Positions 1-9,252 of a stretch of 64,000 nt of DNA are shown piece by piece. Source of the stretch: SZUA-38 sp965212525. Lineage in GTDB: Bacteria > Pseudomonadota > Gammaproteobacteria > Xanthomonadales > SZUA-38. The stretch's first letter is position 1; each line of letters begins with the position of its first letter. The position numbers and the translations under genes are program-made. The DNA lies in assembly GCA_965212525.1 (NCBI GenBank), contig CBDBVC010000030.1, forward strand, positions 62,001-126,000, written 5' to 3'. A model generated the notes under the pieces. That model was not told where the DNA came from. It did not search any database and saw only the letters and a program-made list of their open reading frames with translations.

Positions 1-229
1 GATCCAGCGCCCTGCCATTGACGCTCAGCGACAACAGTTCCAGGTCGACACCGTCGAGCTGCAGCGGCGCACTGGCTGTGTTTCTGTCCCGGCTCAGCGA
101 CAGCTGTGAGGTGACCTCGGTCTGTTCACGACCGATGTCAAAGCTCAGCTCGACTGAATTCAGGCGCCAGGGAAAGGCCTGGTAGTCTCGCCGGTAAATG
201 GTGTTCTGTGCTGTTGTCTCGCTTGTCAT
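1..229 (-). CDS. pepN: Aminopeptidase N, N-terminal part (runs off the window)
   Basis: Translation from the ATG at 229 on the minus strand gives about 76 residues matching the start of M1-family aminopeptidase N of the E. coli PepN type: a short polar leader, then YRRDYQAFPWRLNSVEL, a beta-strand-rich segment (LSFDIGREQTEVTSQLSLSR) and the LQLDGVDLELLSLSVNG segment that corresponds to LRLNGEDLKLVSVHIN in E. coli. No signal peptide, which fits a cytoplasmic zinc metallopeptidase that removes N-terminal residues from peptides. The catalytic HExxH region lies outside the window. Divergent from the dehydratase gene at 448. Family assignment rests on the N-terminal beta domain only. Confidence 0.8.
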   Translation of the reverse strand, partial: MTSETTAQNTIYRRDYQAFPWRLNSVELSFDIGREQTEVTSQLSLSRDRNTASAPLQLDGVDLELLSLSVNGRALD

Positions 230-447
230 GGCATGCCGTGCGGTAGCGGGCCGGGTAGCCCAACAACCGTCTTCATCAGTGGGACTGTCAGGTTACGGAT
301 ATTGTCGCCACAGTCAATCAGGGGCAGGCAACCCTGCAACAGGCTGGCTCAAAAAAGCCGATGCCGATGATCAGCCTTGCACGTATAATCAGCTTCAGGC
401 CGTCAGCCCGTGCAGACGCAACAGAACACCACCGAAGGATAACTCGC

Positions 448-1398
448 ATGCAGACCGCGTTGCTCGACTACGATGATATTTTCCGTGCACACCAGCGCAT
501 CGAGCCGTTTATCCATCGCACACCGGTGATGACCTCCGATCGTCTCAACCGCATCTGCGGTGCCGAACTGCACTTCAAGTGCGAGAACCTGCAGCGTACC
601 GGCTCGTTCAAGCTGCGCGGTGCCACCAATGCCATCCGCATGCTGGTGGAAGCAGGCCACACTGGACCGGTCGTGACGCATTCATCCGGCAACCATGGTG
701 CCGCCCTGTCGGCCGCGGCGACACGTGCCGGTCTCGAGGCGCATATTGTCGTACCCGAAGGTGCCGTTGCCTCCAAGCTCAAGGCCATCGAAGCCTATGG
801 CGGCATCATTCACCGCTGTGAGGCCACCCAGCAGGCACGCGAGGCCGGGCTTGCCGAACTTGTCAGTCGTCTCGACGCCCATCCGGTGCCGCCTTACGAT
901 GATGTACGAATCATCGCAGGCCAGGGAACGGTGGCACTGGAGCTGATGCAGCAGGTCGATGGTCTGGAGTGCCTGATCGCACCGGTCGGTGGCGGCGGAC
1001 TCATCTCCGGCACCGCCGTGGCGGCAGCCTCCCGGGTACCGGCGATCAAGACCTACGGTGCCGAACCCGAACAGGCCAATGACAGCTACCGTTCACTTCA
1101 ACAGGGTTCGCGGGTTAATGACCATCATCCCGACACCATTGCCGATGGCCTGCGCGCCATGGTCGGTGTCAGTAACTTTCAGATCATGCAGGAACTGGAG
1201 CTCGAGATTCTCTGCGTCAGTGAACAGGACATCATCGACTCGCTGAAACTGTTCTGGCACACCACCAAGCTGATCATCGAACCATCCTGCGCCGTGGTGC
1301 TGGCTGCGATCCGCAACAATCAGCCGCGCTTCGCGGGGCTTCGTGTCGGCGTCATCCTGTCGGGCGGCAATATCGATCTGGACAATCTGCCGTGGTAG
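448..1398 (+). CDS. PLP-dependent threonine/serine dehydratase-like enzyme (fold type II)
   Basis: A 316-residue protein of the serine racemase/threonine dehydratase family. The Schiff-base lysine is K56 in GSFKLRGATNA, the substrate-binding loop is SSGNHG at about 79-84, and the glycine-rich phosphate-binding loop GGGGLISG is near 180. It lacks the C-terminal ACT-type regulatory domain of biosynthetic IlvA, so it resembles catabolic threonine dehydratase, serine racemase or hydroxyaspartate dehydratase; the substrate cannot be told from sequence. The reading frame stays open upstream to 361, but the ATG at 448 is preferred because AAGGA lies about 10 bases upstream and family homology starts there. 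The stop overlaps the next gene by 7 bases, suggesting co-transcription with the glycosylase. Confidence 0.88.
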   Translation: MQTALLDYDDIFRAHQRIEPFIHRTPVMTSDRLNRICGAELHFKCENLQRTGSFKLRGATNAIRMLVEAGHTGPVVTHSSGNHGAALSAAATRAGLEAHIVVPEGAVASKLKAIEAYGGIIHRCEATQQAREAGLAELVSRLDAHPVPPYDDVRIIAGQGTVALELMQQVDGLECLIAPVGGGGLISGTAVAAASRVPAIKTYGAEPEQANDSYRSLQQGSRVNDHHPDTIADGLRAMVGVSNFQIMQELELEILCVSEQDIIDSLKLFWHTTKLIIEPSCAVVLAAIRNNQPRFAGLRVGVILSGGNIDLDNLPW

Positions 1399-1958
1399 CG
1401 CGCTGCCCGTGGTGTGAAGGGGATGAGCTTGACATCGCCTATCACGATGCCGAGTGGGGCGTACCGGTGCATGACGACCGCAAGCTGTTCGAATGCCTGA
1501 CCCTCGAAGGTGCCCAGGCCGGCCTGTCCTGGCGAACCATCCTGCACAAGCGGGACAATTACCGGCGGCTGTTCGACAATTTCGACATTGCCACCGTCGC
1601 AGGCTATGACGATGAGAAACTGGCCCAGCTGATACAGGATCCGGGTATCGTTCGCAATCGCCTCAAGCTGTCATCCACCGTGGGTAATGCCCGTCTGATC
1701 CTTGAACTGCAACAGCAGCACGGCAGCTTTTCAGACTGGCTGTGGGGATTTGTCGATCATGCGCCGATCCACAATCAGTGGCAAAGCATGGCCCTGGTCC
1801 CGGCGACCACGGCACTGTCCGACACGCTGTCGAAAACCATGAAGAAAATGGGCTTTCGATTCGTCGGCAGCACCATCTGCTATGCTTACATGCAGGCCAT
1901 CGGCATGGTGAACGATCACCTGACCGGTTGTCACAGACATGCGGAATTAACACCTTGA
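1392..1958 (+). CDS. tag: DNA-3-methyladenine glycosylase I
   Basis: A 188-residue protein, the usual length for Tag, which excises 3-methyladenine from alkylated DNA in base-excision repair. It begins with GTG at 1392 inside the end of the preceding gene. All four zinc ligands known for E. coli Tag are present one position on: C5, H18 (AYHDAEWGVP), H176 and C180 (NDHLTGC). The catalytic-pocket stretch LEGAQAGLSW (E39) and the SDTLSKTMKKMGFRFVG region with the GSTICYAYMQAIG helix are also conserved. It overlaps the following gene by 4 bases. Confidence 0.95.
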   Translation: MVARCPWCEGDELDIAYHDAEWGVPVHDDRKLFECLTLEGAQAGLSWRTILHKRDNYRRLFDNFDIATVAGYDDEKLAQLIQDPGIVRNRLKLSSTVGNARLILELQQQHGSFSDWLWGFVDHAPIHNQWQSMALVPATTALSDTLSKTMKKMGFRFVGSTICYAYMQAIGMVNDHLTGCHRHAELTP

Positions 1959-2773
1959 ACCTGAACAACCTCATCATCGGTCTCATTCTGCTGGCGGGCC
2001 TCAGCACCCAGGTTTCACTTGCCGACAGTGCCATCACAGGCGAGGACTATGCCCATGGCCACGAGCAACTGCAGCAGATGCTGACTGACCGGCCGGCACT
2101 GAACAGAATCCTGGTGAAGGATGACCCACTGATGATCTGGACCGCTGCCCAGTTTGCCGGTACCCAGAGCGGTTTTCGCATCTACTGGGACAACACCCAT
2201 CCACCCGATGGCATCGAGGCGCAGCATCAGTCGGTACACGACAGTGAGGACGGGCTTGCAGAGCGTGTCCTGGTGCACCCTGTCTACCAGACCGGCAGCG
2301 AACGCGGCCAGCCAAAGACCGCTCATAATCTCTGGGCCGACCTGATCTATGAACTGCACAACATCCGTGGCAAACCGGTATTCGTCGACGCGTACCAGCA
2401 AGCCATCAGCGGTAAACTGGGCTACGACGACTGGCTCAGAACCCTGACTGAGGCCGAACACCGCGCACTGGTGGAAACCGCCGAGTTCTACCGCACCCGC
2501 TGGCGCATCTGGATGCGCAGCCGCAATCTCAACCCGGCATCTTCGCACTGGATGGGCATCCTGTCGGTTCCGGCATCCTATTTCGAGTGGATCTCTGCCT
2601 ACACCGATCCCGATGACTATCCCTGGTCGGCCTACGGTGCCTATTATCGGGATGAAATCCAGCCGTTTCTGATCCGGCGCAACCTGCAGTACCGCTACAA
2701 CCCCTTCAGCCTGCCACCGGCGGGCAGCTCAACGCCAGAACATGTAGGCGGCCAGCAACAGCAGCAGCAGTGA
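1955..2773 (+). CDS. Secreted protein of unknown function with glutamine-rich tail
   Basis: About 272 residues. The best start is TTG at 1955, overlapping the tag stop by 4 bases; it gives a clean signal peptide (NNLIIGLILLAGLSTQVSLADS) whereas no in-frame ATG does. The mature part has a tryptophan- and tyrosine-rich middle (FRIYWDNTHPPDG, RTRWRIWMRSRNLNP, WMGILSVPASYFEWISAY) that I cannot match to a named family. The protein ends in six glutamines; that CAG/CAA run is the antisense of the leucine-rich end of the convergent permease gene, with which the last 45 bases overlap. Probably periplasmic. The TTG start is inferred. Confidence 0.6.
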   Translation: MNLNNLIIGLILLAGLSTQVSLADSAITGEDYAHGHEQLQQMLTDRPALNRILVKDDPLMIWTAAQFAGTQSGFRIYWDNTHPPDGIEAQHQSVHDSEDGLAERVLVHPVYQTGSERGQPKTAHNLWADLIYELHNIRGKPVFVDAYQQAISGKLGYDDWLRTLTEAEHRALVETAEFYRTRWRIWMRSRNLNPASSHWMGILSVPASYFEWISAYTDPDDYPWSAYGAYYRDEIQPFLIRRNLQYRYNPFSLPPAGSSTPEHVGGQQQQQQ

Positions 2774-3523
2774 GAAGATGCGTTGCAGTACTTCTCTGGG
2801 CAGACGATGTGCCAGCCTGGCACCAAGCGGAGCCGTGAGGATGCTGGTCATGATGAGCCCCGCTAGCGCAGGCAGATAAACAAAACCGATACTGCCCGAT
2901 GGCAGCCCGTCAATGCGCAACCCGGAAAGCAGATAACCGGCAGTGGCAGCCACGGCAATCGGCAGGCCACAGGCAGCCGAAGTGGCAATCGCATTCTGGA
3001 TTCTCATGGCATGGAATGTCAGCCAGGGTACGGTCATCGAGCCGCCGCCGATACCGACCAGGGCAGAGACAGCACCGATCACGGTGCCTGCCAGGAACTG
3101 ACCGGGTGCCGCAGGCAGGGCACGCTCCGATTGCGGCGTCCTGAGCCAGAATGAAGCCGCCACCAGCAGGCAGAACAGTGCGAAGATCATCGACAGCACA
3201 TCCAGATCAATGCCGGCAGAGAAGAATCCTGCCAGCAGGGAACCCAGCAGCAGACCCGGGCTCAGACGCCAGACCTGTAGCCAGATCACCGCCTGTCTGC
3301 GGTGGTGTGCCCACACCGATGCCATGGCGGTGATCACAATACTGGCCAGCGAGGTGCCCAGTGCCAGATGCATGTTGTACTCGGGCGATGTCGTGGTCAG
3401 TGCAAGTGACAGCACTGGCACGATCACCAGACCTCCACCAATACCCAGCAGCCCGGCCAGGAAACCGGCCAGCAGGCCACTGGCTGCACCCACCATCAAC
3501 AACTGCCACCAGAGGGGATTCAT
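2729..3523 (-). CDS. TauE/SafE (sulfite exporter-like) membrane permease
   Basis: A 264-residue integral membrane protein of the TauE/SafE (DUF81) family. It has the two related halves expected: an N-terminal GLLAGFLAGLLGIGGGLVIVPVL segment and a second copy around 153-170, ALVGIGGGSMTVPWL, each with the family's G-I-G-G-G signature. About eight hydrophobic segments are visible. Members export sulfite or other sulfonate-derived anions, but most are of unknown substrate. The start at 3523 is supported by AGGAGT 8 bases upstream. The 3' end overlaps the convergent secreted-protein gene by 45 bases. Confidence 0.88.
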   Translation of the reverse strand: MNPLWWQLLMVGAASGLLAGFLAGLLGIGGGLVIVPVLSLALTTTSPEYNMHLALGTSLASIVITAMASVWAHHRRQAVIWLQVWRLSPGLLLGSLLAGFFSAGIDLDVLSMIFALFCLLVAASFWLRTPQSERALPAAPGQFLAGTVIGAVSALVGIGGGSMTVPWLTFHAMRIQNAIATSAACGLPIAVAATAGYLLSGLRIDGLPSGSIGFVYLPALAGLIMTSILTAPLGARLAHRLPREVLQRIFSLLLLLLAAYMFWR

Positions 3524-3727
3524 TCAGACTCCTGACTCGATCGGAAATTGAAGCGCAATTGTACCCGATTTGCGACACCAGCCGCTCGGCATGAGGCTTG
3601 CAAACCCGGTTCAGCAATGCCCGCAATTTGACCGATTCAGGTGTTTACAGGCCTGGGCAAATCGACCAAGATAGGAACAACAGGACCAACGCGAGAATGG
3701 ATGATTCGGGTGCCAGAACGACGACTG

Positions 3728-5764
3728 ATGGAACAGGGGGTAAAAACCGGTGATGGCTTGCGCCACAGCCGGCTGCTGAGACTTGTCTTCAGCCTGCTGA
3801 TCATCTCACTGTTGTGCTCTGCCAACGCAACACAACAGCCAGTAAAACCACAGCATGGCCAGGGCAAGACAGACCGTCTGCAGTACATCGCCGCCCGCAA
3901 GGCACTGTCGGCCGGTTCCATGACGCTCTATCGCACCCTGTCGGTAACACTCAAGGACTATATCCTCTACCCCTATCTGGAAATCGATGCGGCTCAGCGC
4001 AACATCGACAAACTCGATGCCGACCAGGTGCGTGAACTGCTCAGCCGGCACCGCAGCGTTCCGAGAATCAGGCGTCTCAGAACAGCCTGGCTCAGGCGCC
4101 TGTCGCGCGAGAAGCGCTGGCAGGCCTTTCTTGCCGACTACCTGCCAACTCGCGATGCATCGCTGCGCTGTGCCGCACTGAAGGCCGAGCTGACCCACCT
4201 GAAGACCGACATCCCGTTTGATGCCGCCAATCAGGACCTGTGGTTGTATGGCGAATCTCGCGGAAAGATCTGCGATGCCGTCTTCAGTCACTGGAAAAAA
4301 CGCGGCCTGATCACAGAATCACATCACTACCAGCGTGCCCGGCTGGCCGTTCAGGCAGGCGAGGCCCGACTGGCGCGATACCTGGTACGCAACCTCGATG
4401 CCGAACGCAAGGCCGTGATCGAGCGCTGGATCAAGCTCCGGTCGAACCCGGGGCAGGGGCTCACCGATGCACGCCACTGGCAGGATACGGCGGCCAACCG
4501 GGATATCATCAAGGCCACCCTGCTGAAGCTTGCCAGCAGCCAGAATGACCTGGCGCGCCGTCACTGGAAATCGCTGAAGGACGATTTCGCCTGGCAGGCC
4601 AGCAGCATTGCAGCCATCGAGAAGGACATTGCACTGTTCTATGCCACCGACTACCCGGATGATGCGCTGGCCGTACTCGCTGCCCTGCCCGATGCCGCCG
4701 TGACCCAGCAGATACGCGAATGGCGCGTACGTGTCGCCGTACACCAGGGTGCCTGGCAGGCTGTGCTGGATGAAATCTCAAGCTTCCCGGCCGAGTTTCG
4801 CAGCCGCGACCGCTGGCAGTACTGGTCGGCAAGGGCCCTGGCTGAACTGGGCCAGCAACAGCAATCACAACAGCTGTTTGAAGCCCTGTCGAAACAGGCC
4901 AATTATTACGGCTTCCTCGCCGCCGAGCGAACTGGCCGTTTCTATGCACTCTGTCCCGAGCTGCGCAATGCCGACGTCAGTGTGATCGAAAAACTGCTGG
5001 GCATCGAGGGCCTGATGCGAGCGATCGAGCTGTATCATGTCAGGCAGCTTGGCGAGGCCCGCAGCGAGTGGAATGCCGCCACCCGTCTGCTGACACGCGA
5101 GGAAAAACGCCACGCTGCCATGATCGCCGAAATGGAGGGCTGGTATGATCGCGCCACGCTGACCCTGGCCGACACCGGACACTGGCAGCAGTATCAGCTG
5201 AGGTTCCCGCTGGCCTGGCAGTCACTGGTCGAATCCCAGGCGCGTCACCGTGATCTCAATCCGAGTACCATCTACGGCGTGATGCGATCCGAATCGGCCA
5301 TGGTCACCGATGCCGTTTCAGGTGCCGATGCACGCGGCCTGATGCAGCTGACACTGCCCACCAGTCGACGCGTTGCCCGCAAGTTCCAGCTGCCGCAACC
5401 GGGCAAACGCTCACTCACCGATGTGGAGACCAATATCACACTGGGAAGCGCTCATCTGGCCGAACTGTTTGGTGAATACCGCAATTACCTCAAGGTGCTG
5501 GCTGCCTACAATGCCGGCCCTGCTGCACTGAAAAAGTGGCAGAAGATGTCACTGCCGGTGGAAGCCGACCGCTGGATCGAAACAGTGCCCTACTACGAGA
5601 CGCGCGAATACCTGACCCGCGTGCTGGCCTTTGCCACCCTGTACGACTGGCGCCGCGAGGGCAAGATGATTCCGCTCAGCACCCGCATGCCCAACCTCGA
5701 TCAGACGCCGGGCACCTCCGATGCCTCACTGTCGGGCAGCATCATTCCGGTGTGCCCGGGCTGA
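3728..5764 (+). CDS. slt: Soluble lytic murein transglycosylase (Slt70 type)
   Basis: About 678 residues, close to the E. coli Slt70 precursor. An N-terminal signal peptide (RLVFSLLIISLLCSANA) is followed by a long alpha-helical, arginine-rich superhelical domain and a C-terminal SLT domain. The catalytic glutamate is about E522 in GVMRSESAM, followed by GADARGLMQLTLPT and the AAYNAGPAALKKW motif. The enzyme cleaves the MurNAc-GlcNAc bond of peptidoglycan with formation of 1,6-anhydroMurNAc in the periplasm. An earlier in-frame ATG at 3701 would only lengthen the leader; 3728 puts the hydrophobic segment at the normal distance. The stop overlaps the cca start by one base. Confidence 0.93.
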   Translation: MEQGVKTGDGLRHSRLLRLVFSLLIISLLCSANATQQPVKPQHGQGKTDRLQYIAARKALSAGSMTLYRTLSVTLKDYILYPYLEIDAAQRNIDKLDADQVRELLSRHRSVPRIRRLRTAWLRRLSREKRWQAFLADYLPTRDASLRCAALKAELTHLKTDIPFDAANQDLWLYGESRGKICDAVFSHWKKRGLITESHHYQRARLAVQAGEARLARYLVRNLDAERKAVIERWIKLRSNPGQGLTDARHWQDTAANRDIIKATLLKLASSQNDLARRHWKSLKDDFAWQASSIAAIEKDIALFYATDYPDDALAVLAALPDAAVTQQIREWRVRVAVHQGAWQAVLDEISSFPAEFRSRDRWQYWSARALAELGQQQQSQQLFEALSKQANYYGFLAAERTGRFYALCPELRNADVSVIEKLLGIEGLMRAIELYHVRQLGEARSEWNAATRLLTREEKRHAAMIAEMEGWYDRATLTLADTGHWQQYQLRFPLAWQSLVESQARHRDLNPSTIYGVMRSESAMVTDAVSGADARGLMQLTLPTSRRVARKFQLPQPGKRSLTDVETNITLGSAHLAELFGEYRNYLKVLAAYNAGPAALKKWQKMSLPVEADRWIETVPYYETREYLTRVLAFATLYDWRREGKMIPLSTRMPNLDQTPGTSDASLSGSIIPVCPG

Positions 5765-7014
5765 TGAAAACCTATCTGGTGGGCGGCGCCATCCGCGACG
5801 AAAGGCTGGGCCGTCCGGTCAAGGATCGCGACTGGGTGGTGGTGGGCGCCACGCCAGAGCAGATGATCGCTGCCGGTTTCAAACCCGTGGGCAAGGACTT
5901 CCCGGTATTTCTGCACCCCGAAACACATGAGGAATATGCCCTGGCCCGGACCGAGCGCAAGAGCGGTCGTGGCTATCATGGTTTCGTGTTCAACACCGAC
6001 GTTGATGTCACCCTGGAGCAGGATCTTGCACGGCGAGACCTCACCATTAATGCCATTGCCCGTGATGCCGATGGTCAGTACATCGACCCCTTCGGAGGCC
6101 TTGATGATCTTGAACAGGGCATCCTGCGTCATGTGTCGGGTGCCTTCGCCGAAGATCCGCTGCGCGTACTGCGCGTGGCACGCTTTGCCGCCCGCTATCA
6201 CCATATTGGCTTTTCGGTGGCCGATGAAACCCTGGCATTGATGAGCCATTGCGTCGAGGCAGGCGAACTGGACCATCTGGTGGCCGAGCGCGTGTGGCAG
6301 GAAATCGACGCTGCACTGAACGAAAACGATCCGCAGCTGTTCCTGCAGGTACTGCGTGCCTGTGGTGCACTCGAGACGATACTGCCCGAGGTCGATTGTC
6401 TCTATGGCATACCGCAGCCGGCTGAATGGCACCCGGAAATCGACACCGGCATTCATATCGAAATGGTGCTGAAGCAGGCGGCCATGATGGCACTGGATTC
6501 ACCGGCACGATTTGCTGCACTGGTTCACGATCTGGGCAAGGGCATCACGCCTGCCGAAAAACTGCCCTCACACCCGGGCCACGAGGCTGCCGGGGTGCCG
6601 CTGGTCAGGGACGTCTGCGAACGCCTCAAGGTTCCGCGCAAACACCAGCAACTGGCCGAGGCCGTGACACGACATCACCTCAAGGTGCATACCGCATTCG
6701 AGTTGAAAGCCGGCACCGTGCTGAAACTGCTGCTGGCCACCAATGCAATCAGAAATGCCGAATTCTTCGAGCAGTTCCTGCTGGCCTGTGAAGCCGATTC
6801 GCGCGGCCGGCCGACCTTCGAGGACAGGGATTACAGCCAGCGAGACTACCTGCTGGCTGCCGCCGCTGCAGTACGTGAGTGCGACCTGTCCCCCGCGCTT
6901 GATCGCGATCAGGACAAGCAGCAGATGGTGCAGCAGATTCAGGCACTTCGCATCAATGCCATCAGGCCGGTACGGGCACACTGGCGACAACATCCGGAAG
7001 GCCTGACTGACTGA
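5764..7014 (+). CDS. cca: CCA tRNA nucleotidyltransferase with HD domain
   Basis: 416 residues, about the size of E. coli Cca, which builds or repairs the 3'-CCA end of tRNAs. The nucleotidyltransferase motif is VGGAIRDERLG followed by the metal-binding pair D21 and D23 (KDRDW). RRDLTINAIA and the DPLRVLRVARFAAR motif follow. The C-terminal part has an HD phosphohydrolase domain (LVHDLGKG, H255/D256), typical of the multifunctional gammaproteobacterial enzyme. The ATG overlaps the slt stop by one base (TGATG), so the two are translationally coupled. Confidence 0.96.
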   Translation: MKTYLVGGAIRDERLGRPVKDRDWVVVGATPEQMIAAGFKPVGKDFPVFLHPETHEEYALARTERKSGRGYHGFVFNTDVDVTLEQDLARRDLTINAIARDADGQYIDPFGGLDDLEQGILRHVSGAFAEDPLRVLRVARFAARYHHIGFSVADETLALMSHCVEAGELDHLVAERVWQEIDAALNENDPQLFLQVLRACGALETILPEVDCLYGIPQPAEWHPEIDTGIHIEMVLKQAAMMALDSPARFAALVHDLGKGITPAEKLPSHPGHEAAGVPLVRDVCERLKVPRKHQQLAEAVTRHHLKVHTAFELKAGTVLKLLLATNAIRNAEFFEQFLLACEADSRGRPTFEDRDYSQRDYLLAAAAAVRECDLSPALDRDQDKQQMVQQIQALRINAIRPVRAHWRQHPEGLTD

Positions 7015-7078
7015 CACCCTGCGCGCACGCTATCCGTCACTCTGAAGAAGATAGTCGGCTGGCCAGTTGTGTCCACTG

Positions 7079-7117
7079 ACTGTCCGCTGCGGACAGTGAC
7101 AGTGTCCGATCGGACAC
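7079..7117. promoter_or_regulatory. Paired inverted repeats, likely enhancer sites for the efflux operon regulator
   Basis: Two near-identical palindromes lie about 80-105 bases upstream of a -24/-12 promoter: ACTGTCCGCTGCGGACAGT at 7079-7097 and GTGTCCGATCGGACAC at 7102-7117, both with TGTCCG/CGGACA arms and centres about 22 bases (two helical turns) apart. A half site, CGGACA, follows at 7145-7150. This is the spacing expected for upstream activator sites of an NtrC-type dimer. The candidate binder is the regulator encoded at 11778 in the same operon; that link is inference. Confidence 0.72.
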
Positions 7118-7181
7118 ATTTGTCTGTCAGCGCCGGTCCTGCATCGGACACAGCCCCCGCCAATCCTCACTTTCCGAAAGT

Positions 7182-7197
7182 TGGCACGGTTCTTGTA
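7182..7197 (+). promoter_or_regulatory. Sigma-54 type (-24/-12) promoter
   Basis: TGGCACGGTTCTTGTA fits the sigma-54 consensus TGGCACG-N4-TTGCW except for T in place of the -12 C. The GG and the downstream G are spaced correctly. Transcription would start at about 7208, one base before the ATG of the adaptor gene. A sigma-54-dependent regulator is encoded in the same operon. Confidence 0.72.
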
Positions 7198-7208
7198 TAT
7201 ATCCTGTC

Positions 7209-8483
7209 ATGGATAAAATACGCGACACCGCCGGTCAGGACACACTGATCACACGCAGCAGCAAGAAACGCGCCTGGCTGATCGCCATCGGTATTGGCGC
7301 GGCGCTTATCGGCAGCTTGCTGATCATTCCCTCATTTGCACGATGGGCCAGCATCAGTCAGTCGATCTCGGCCGAACGACTGCGCTATGCCACCGTGGAA
7401 CGCGGAGCGTTCACGCGTGATGTCATGGTACAGGGCCGAATCGTTGCCGCTGTCAGCCCGACGCTGTACAGCCCGGCTGCCGGTACCGTCTACCTGCTGG
7501 TCAATTCAGGTGACACCGTCGCCGTCGGCGAGGTCATCGCCCGCGTCGATTCGCCGGAGCTTGCCAGTCAGCTGAAGCAGGAACAGGCCACGCTGGACGG
7601 TGCCATCACCGAATACAAGCGACTGGACATCGACAGCCGCAGTCGTCAGCTGGCACAGCAGAAGCGCCTGGACGACGCCCGCGTCGCATTGACAGCTGCC
7701 GATCGAGAAAAGCGTCGGGCCCAGCTGGGCTTCGAGAAGGGTGTCTACGGCGAGATCGATTTCGAACAGGCACGCGACACCTTCACCACGGCCGAACTGG
7801 AGTTCAATCACGTCACCGCCGAGACCGAACTGCTCAACGATGCCATCGCCTTCGAGCTGGATACACAGCAGAGCAACGTTCAGCGTCAGCGACTGGTGGT
7901 CGATGAACTGAAACGGCGTGTCGATGATCTCGATCTTCGCTCACCGGTTGATGGCATGGTCGGCGACATTGCCGTCAGTGAACGCGCCTTTGTCGATGAC
8001 AACCAGGCCCTGCTGGCCGTGGTCGACCTGAATGCCTTCGAGCTGGATGTGGACATACCCGAATCCTACGCCGATTCGCTGGCATTGCAGATCCCCACCG
8101 TCATCACCAGTGGACAGAACCAGTTTGATGGCATCATCTCGGCCATTTCACCCGAGGTGCAGAACAACACCGTCACCGGTCGTGTGCGCTTCGTTGGCGA
8201 AACACCACTGGGCCTGCGTCAGAACCAGCGCATGTCGGTACGCATCATTCTCGAATCGAAGGACGATGCCCTGATCGTTCGCCGTGGCCCGTTCTTCGAT
8301 TCGGGTGCCGGCCGCATTGCCTACGTGGTCAACAATGACATCGCCCGTCGACGAGACATCGTCGCCGGTGCCGTCAGCGTCGACCGTATCGAAATTCTCT
8401 CAGGCCTCGAACCGGGTGAACAGATTGTGCTGTCCAGCCTGGAACCGTTCGATGATGCCGAGTCCGTTTTACTGAATCAATAA
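7209..8483 (+). CDS. Efflux periplasmic adaptor (HlyD/MacA-like)
   Basis: A 424-residue membrane-fusion protein. One N-terminal membrane anchor (about residues 22-43, AWLIAIGIGAALIGSLLII) is followed by a split lipoyl domain (PAAGTVYLLVNSGDTVAVGEVIARVDSP first half; LRSPVDGMVGDIAVSERAFV second half), a coiled-coil hairpin between them at about 115-235, and a beta-barrel and membrane-proximal part (GRVRFVGETPLGLRQNQRMSVRI). It should bridge the ABC complex encoded next to it to the cell exterior or an outer-membrane channel; no TolC-like gene is present here. No other plausible in-frame start lies downstream of 7209, although the predicted transcription start is only one base upstream. Confidence 0.88.
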   Translation: MDKIRDTAGQDTLITRSSKKRAWLIAIGIGAALIGSLLIIPSFARWASISQSISAERLRYATVERGAFTRDVMVQGRIVAAVSPTLYSPAAGTVYLLVNSGDTVAVGEVIARVDSPELASQLKQEQATLDGAITEYKRLDIDSRSRQLAQQKRLDDARVALTAADREKRRAQLGFEKGVYGEIDFEQARDTFTTAELEFNHVTAETELLNDAIAFELDTQQSNVQRQRLVVDELKRRVDDLDLRSPVDGMVGDIAVSERAFVDDNQALLAVVDLNAFELDVDIPESYADSLALQIPTVITSGQNQFDGIISAISPEVQNNTVTGRVRFVGETPLGLRQNQRMSVRIILESKDDALIVRRGPFFDSGAGRIAYVVNNDIARRRDIVAGAVSVDRIEILSGLEPGEQIVLSSLEPFDDAESVLLNQ

Positions 8484-8523
8484 TTACCAGAAATCTCACA
8501 AGGAATCTCAAAAGGAACTGACC

Positions 8524-9252
8524 ATGCTTCAGATGACCGATATTTCCAAAGTCTTTCGCACCCGACTGATCGAAACTCATGCGCTGCGAAGCTTCAACCT
8601 CACCGTTGATGACGGTGAATTTGTTGCTGTCACCGGCCCCTCCGGATCGGGCAAGACCACCTTTCTGAACATCGCCGGCCTGCTCGAGGAATTCGAGACT
8701 GGCGAGTACCTGCTTGATGGCGAGAACGTCAGCAAGCTACCCGACAGCCGCCGCTCACAATTGAGAAACGAGAAGATCGGATTCATATTCCAGAGTTTCA
8801 ATCTGATTCCGGACCTGAATATCTTCGACAACGTCGATGTGCCGCTGCGCTACCGCAGCATGAATGCGGCCGAGCGCAGGGAACGCATCGAATCGGCACT
8901 GGAGCAGGTAGGATTGTCCTCACGCGCAAAGCACCTGCCCTCGGAACTGTCGGGTGGCCAGCAGCAGCGCGTCGCCATCGCCCGTGCCCTGGCAGGTTCG
9001 CCCCGGTTCCTGCTGGCCGATGAACCCACCGGCAATCTTGATTCGGTAATGGCCCGCCAGGTGATGGAACTGCTCGAATCGATCAACGACAGCGGTGTCA
9101 CGATCATCATGGTGACACACGATCCTGAGCTGGCACGGCGCGCCCATCGCAACATCTATCTGCTCGATGGCCAGATCAGTGACCTGGAAGATGTTTCGAC
9201 CCTGTCACTGCATGCCAACGACACCCGGGAGGCCGCTCATGCTGCTGTATAA
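8524..9252 (+). CDS. ABC transporter ATP-binding protein (MacB/LolD-like)
   Basis: A 242-residue stand-alone nucleotide-binding subunit. Walker A is GPSGSGKT at about 38-45, the Q-loop region is IFQSFNLIPDLN, the signature is LSGGQQQRVAIARAL, Walker B is FLLADEPTGNLD, and the switch histidine is in MVTHDPELARRA. The Q-Q-Q signature and short length place it with the LolD/MacB/FtsE group of extrusion-type ABC ATPases. The start has AAAGGAACTGACC just upstream. Its last 14 bases overlap the first permease gene. Confidence 0.93.
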   Translation: MLQMTDISKVFRTRLIETHALRSFNLTVDDGEFVAVTGPSGSGKTTFLNIAGLLEEFETGEYLLDGENVSKLPDSRRSQLRNEKIGFIFQSFNLIPDLNIFDNVDVPLRYRSMNAAERRERIESALEQVGLSSRAKHLPSELSGGQQQRVAIARALAGSPRFLLADEPTGNLDSVMARQVMELLESINDSGVTIIMVTHDPELARRAHRNIYLLDGQISDLEDVSTLSLHANDTREAAHAAV

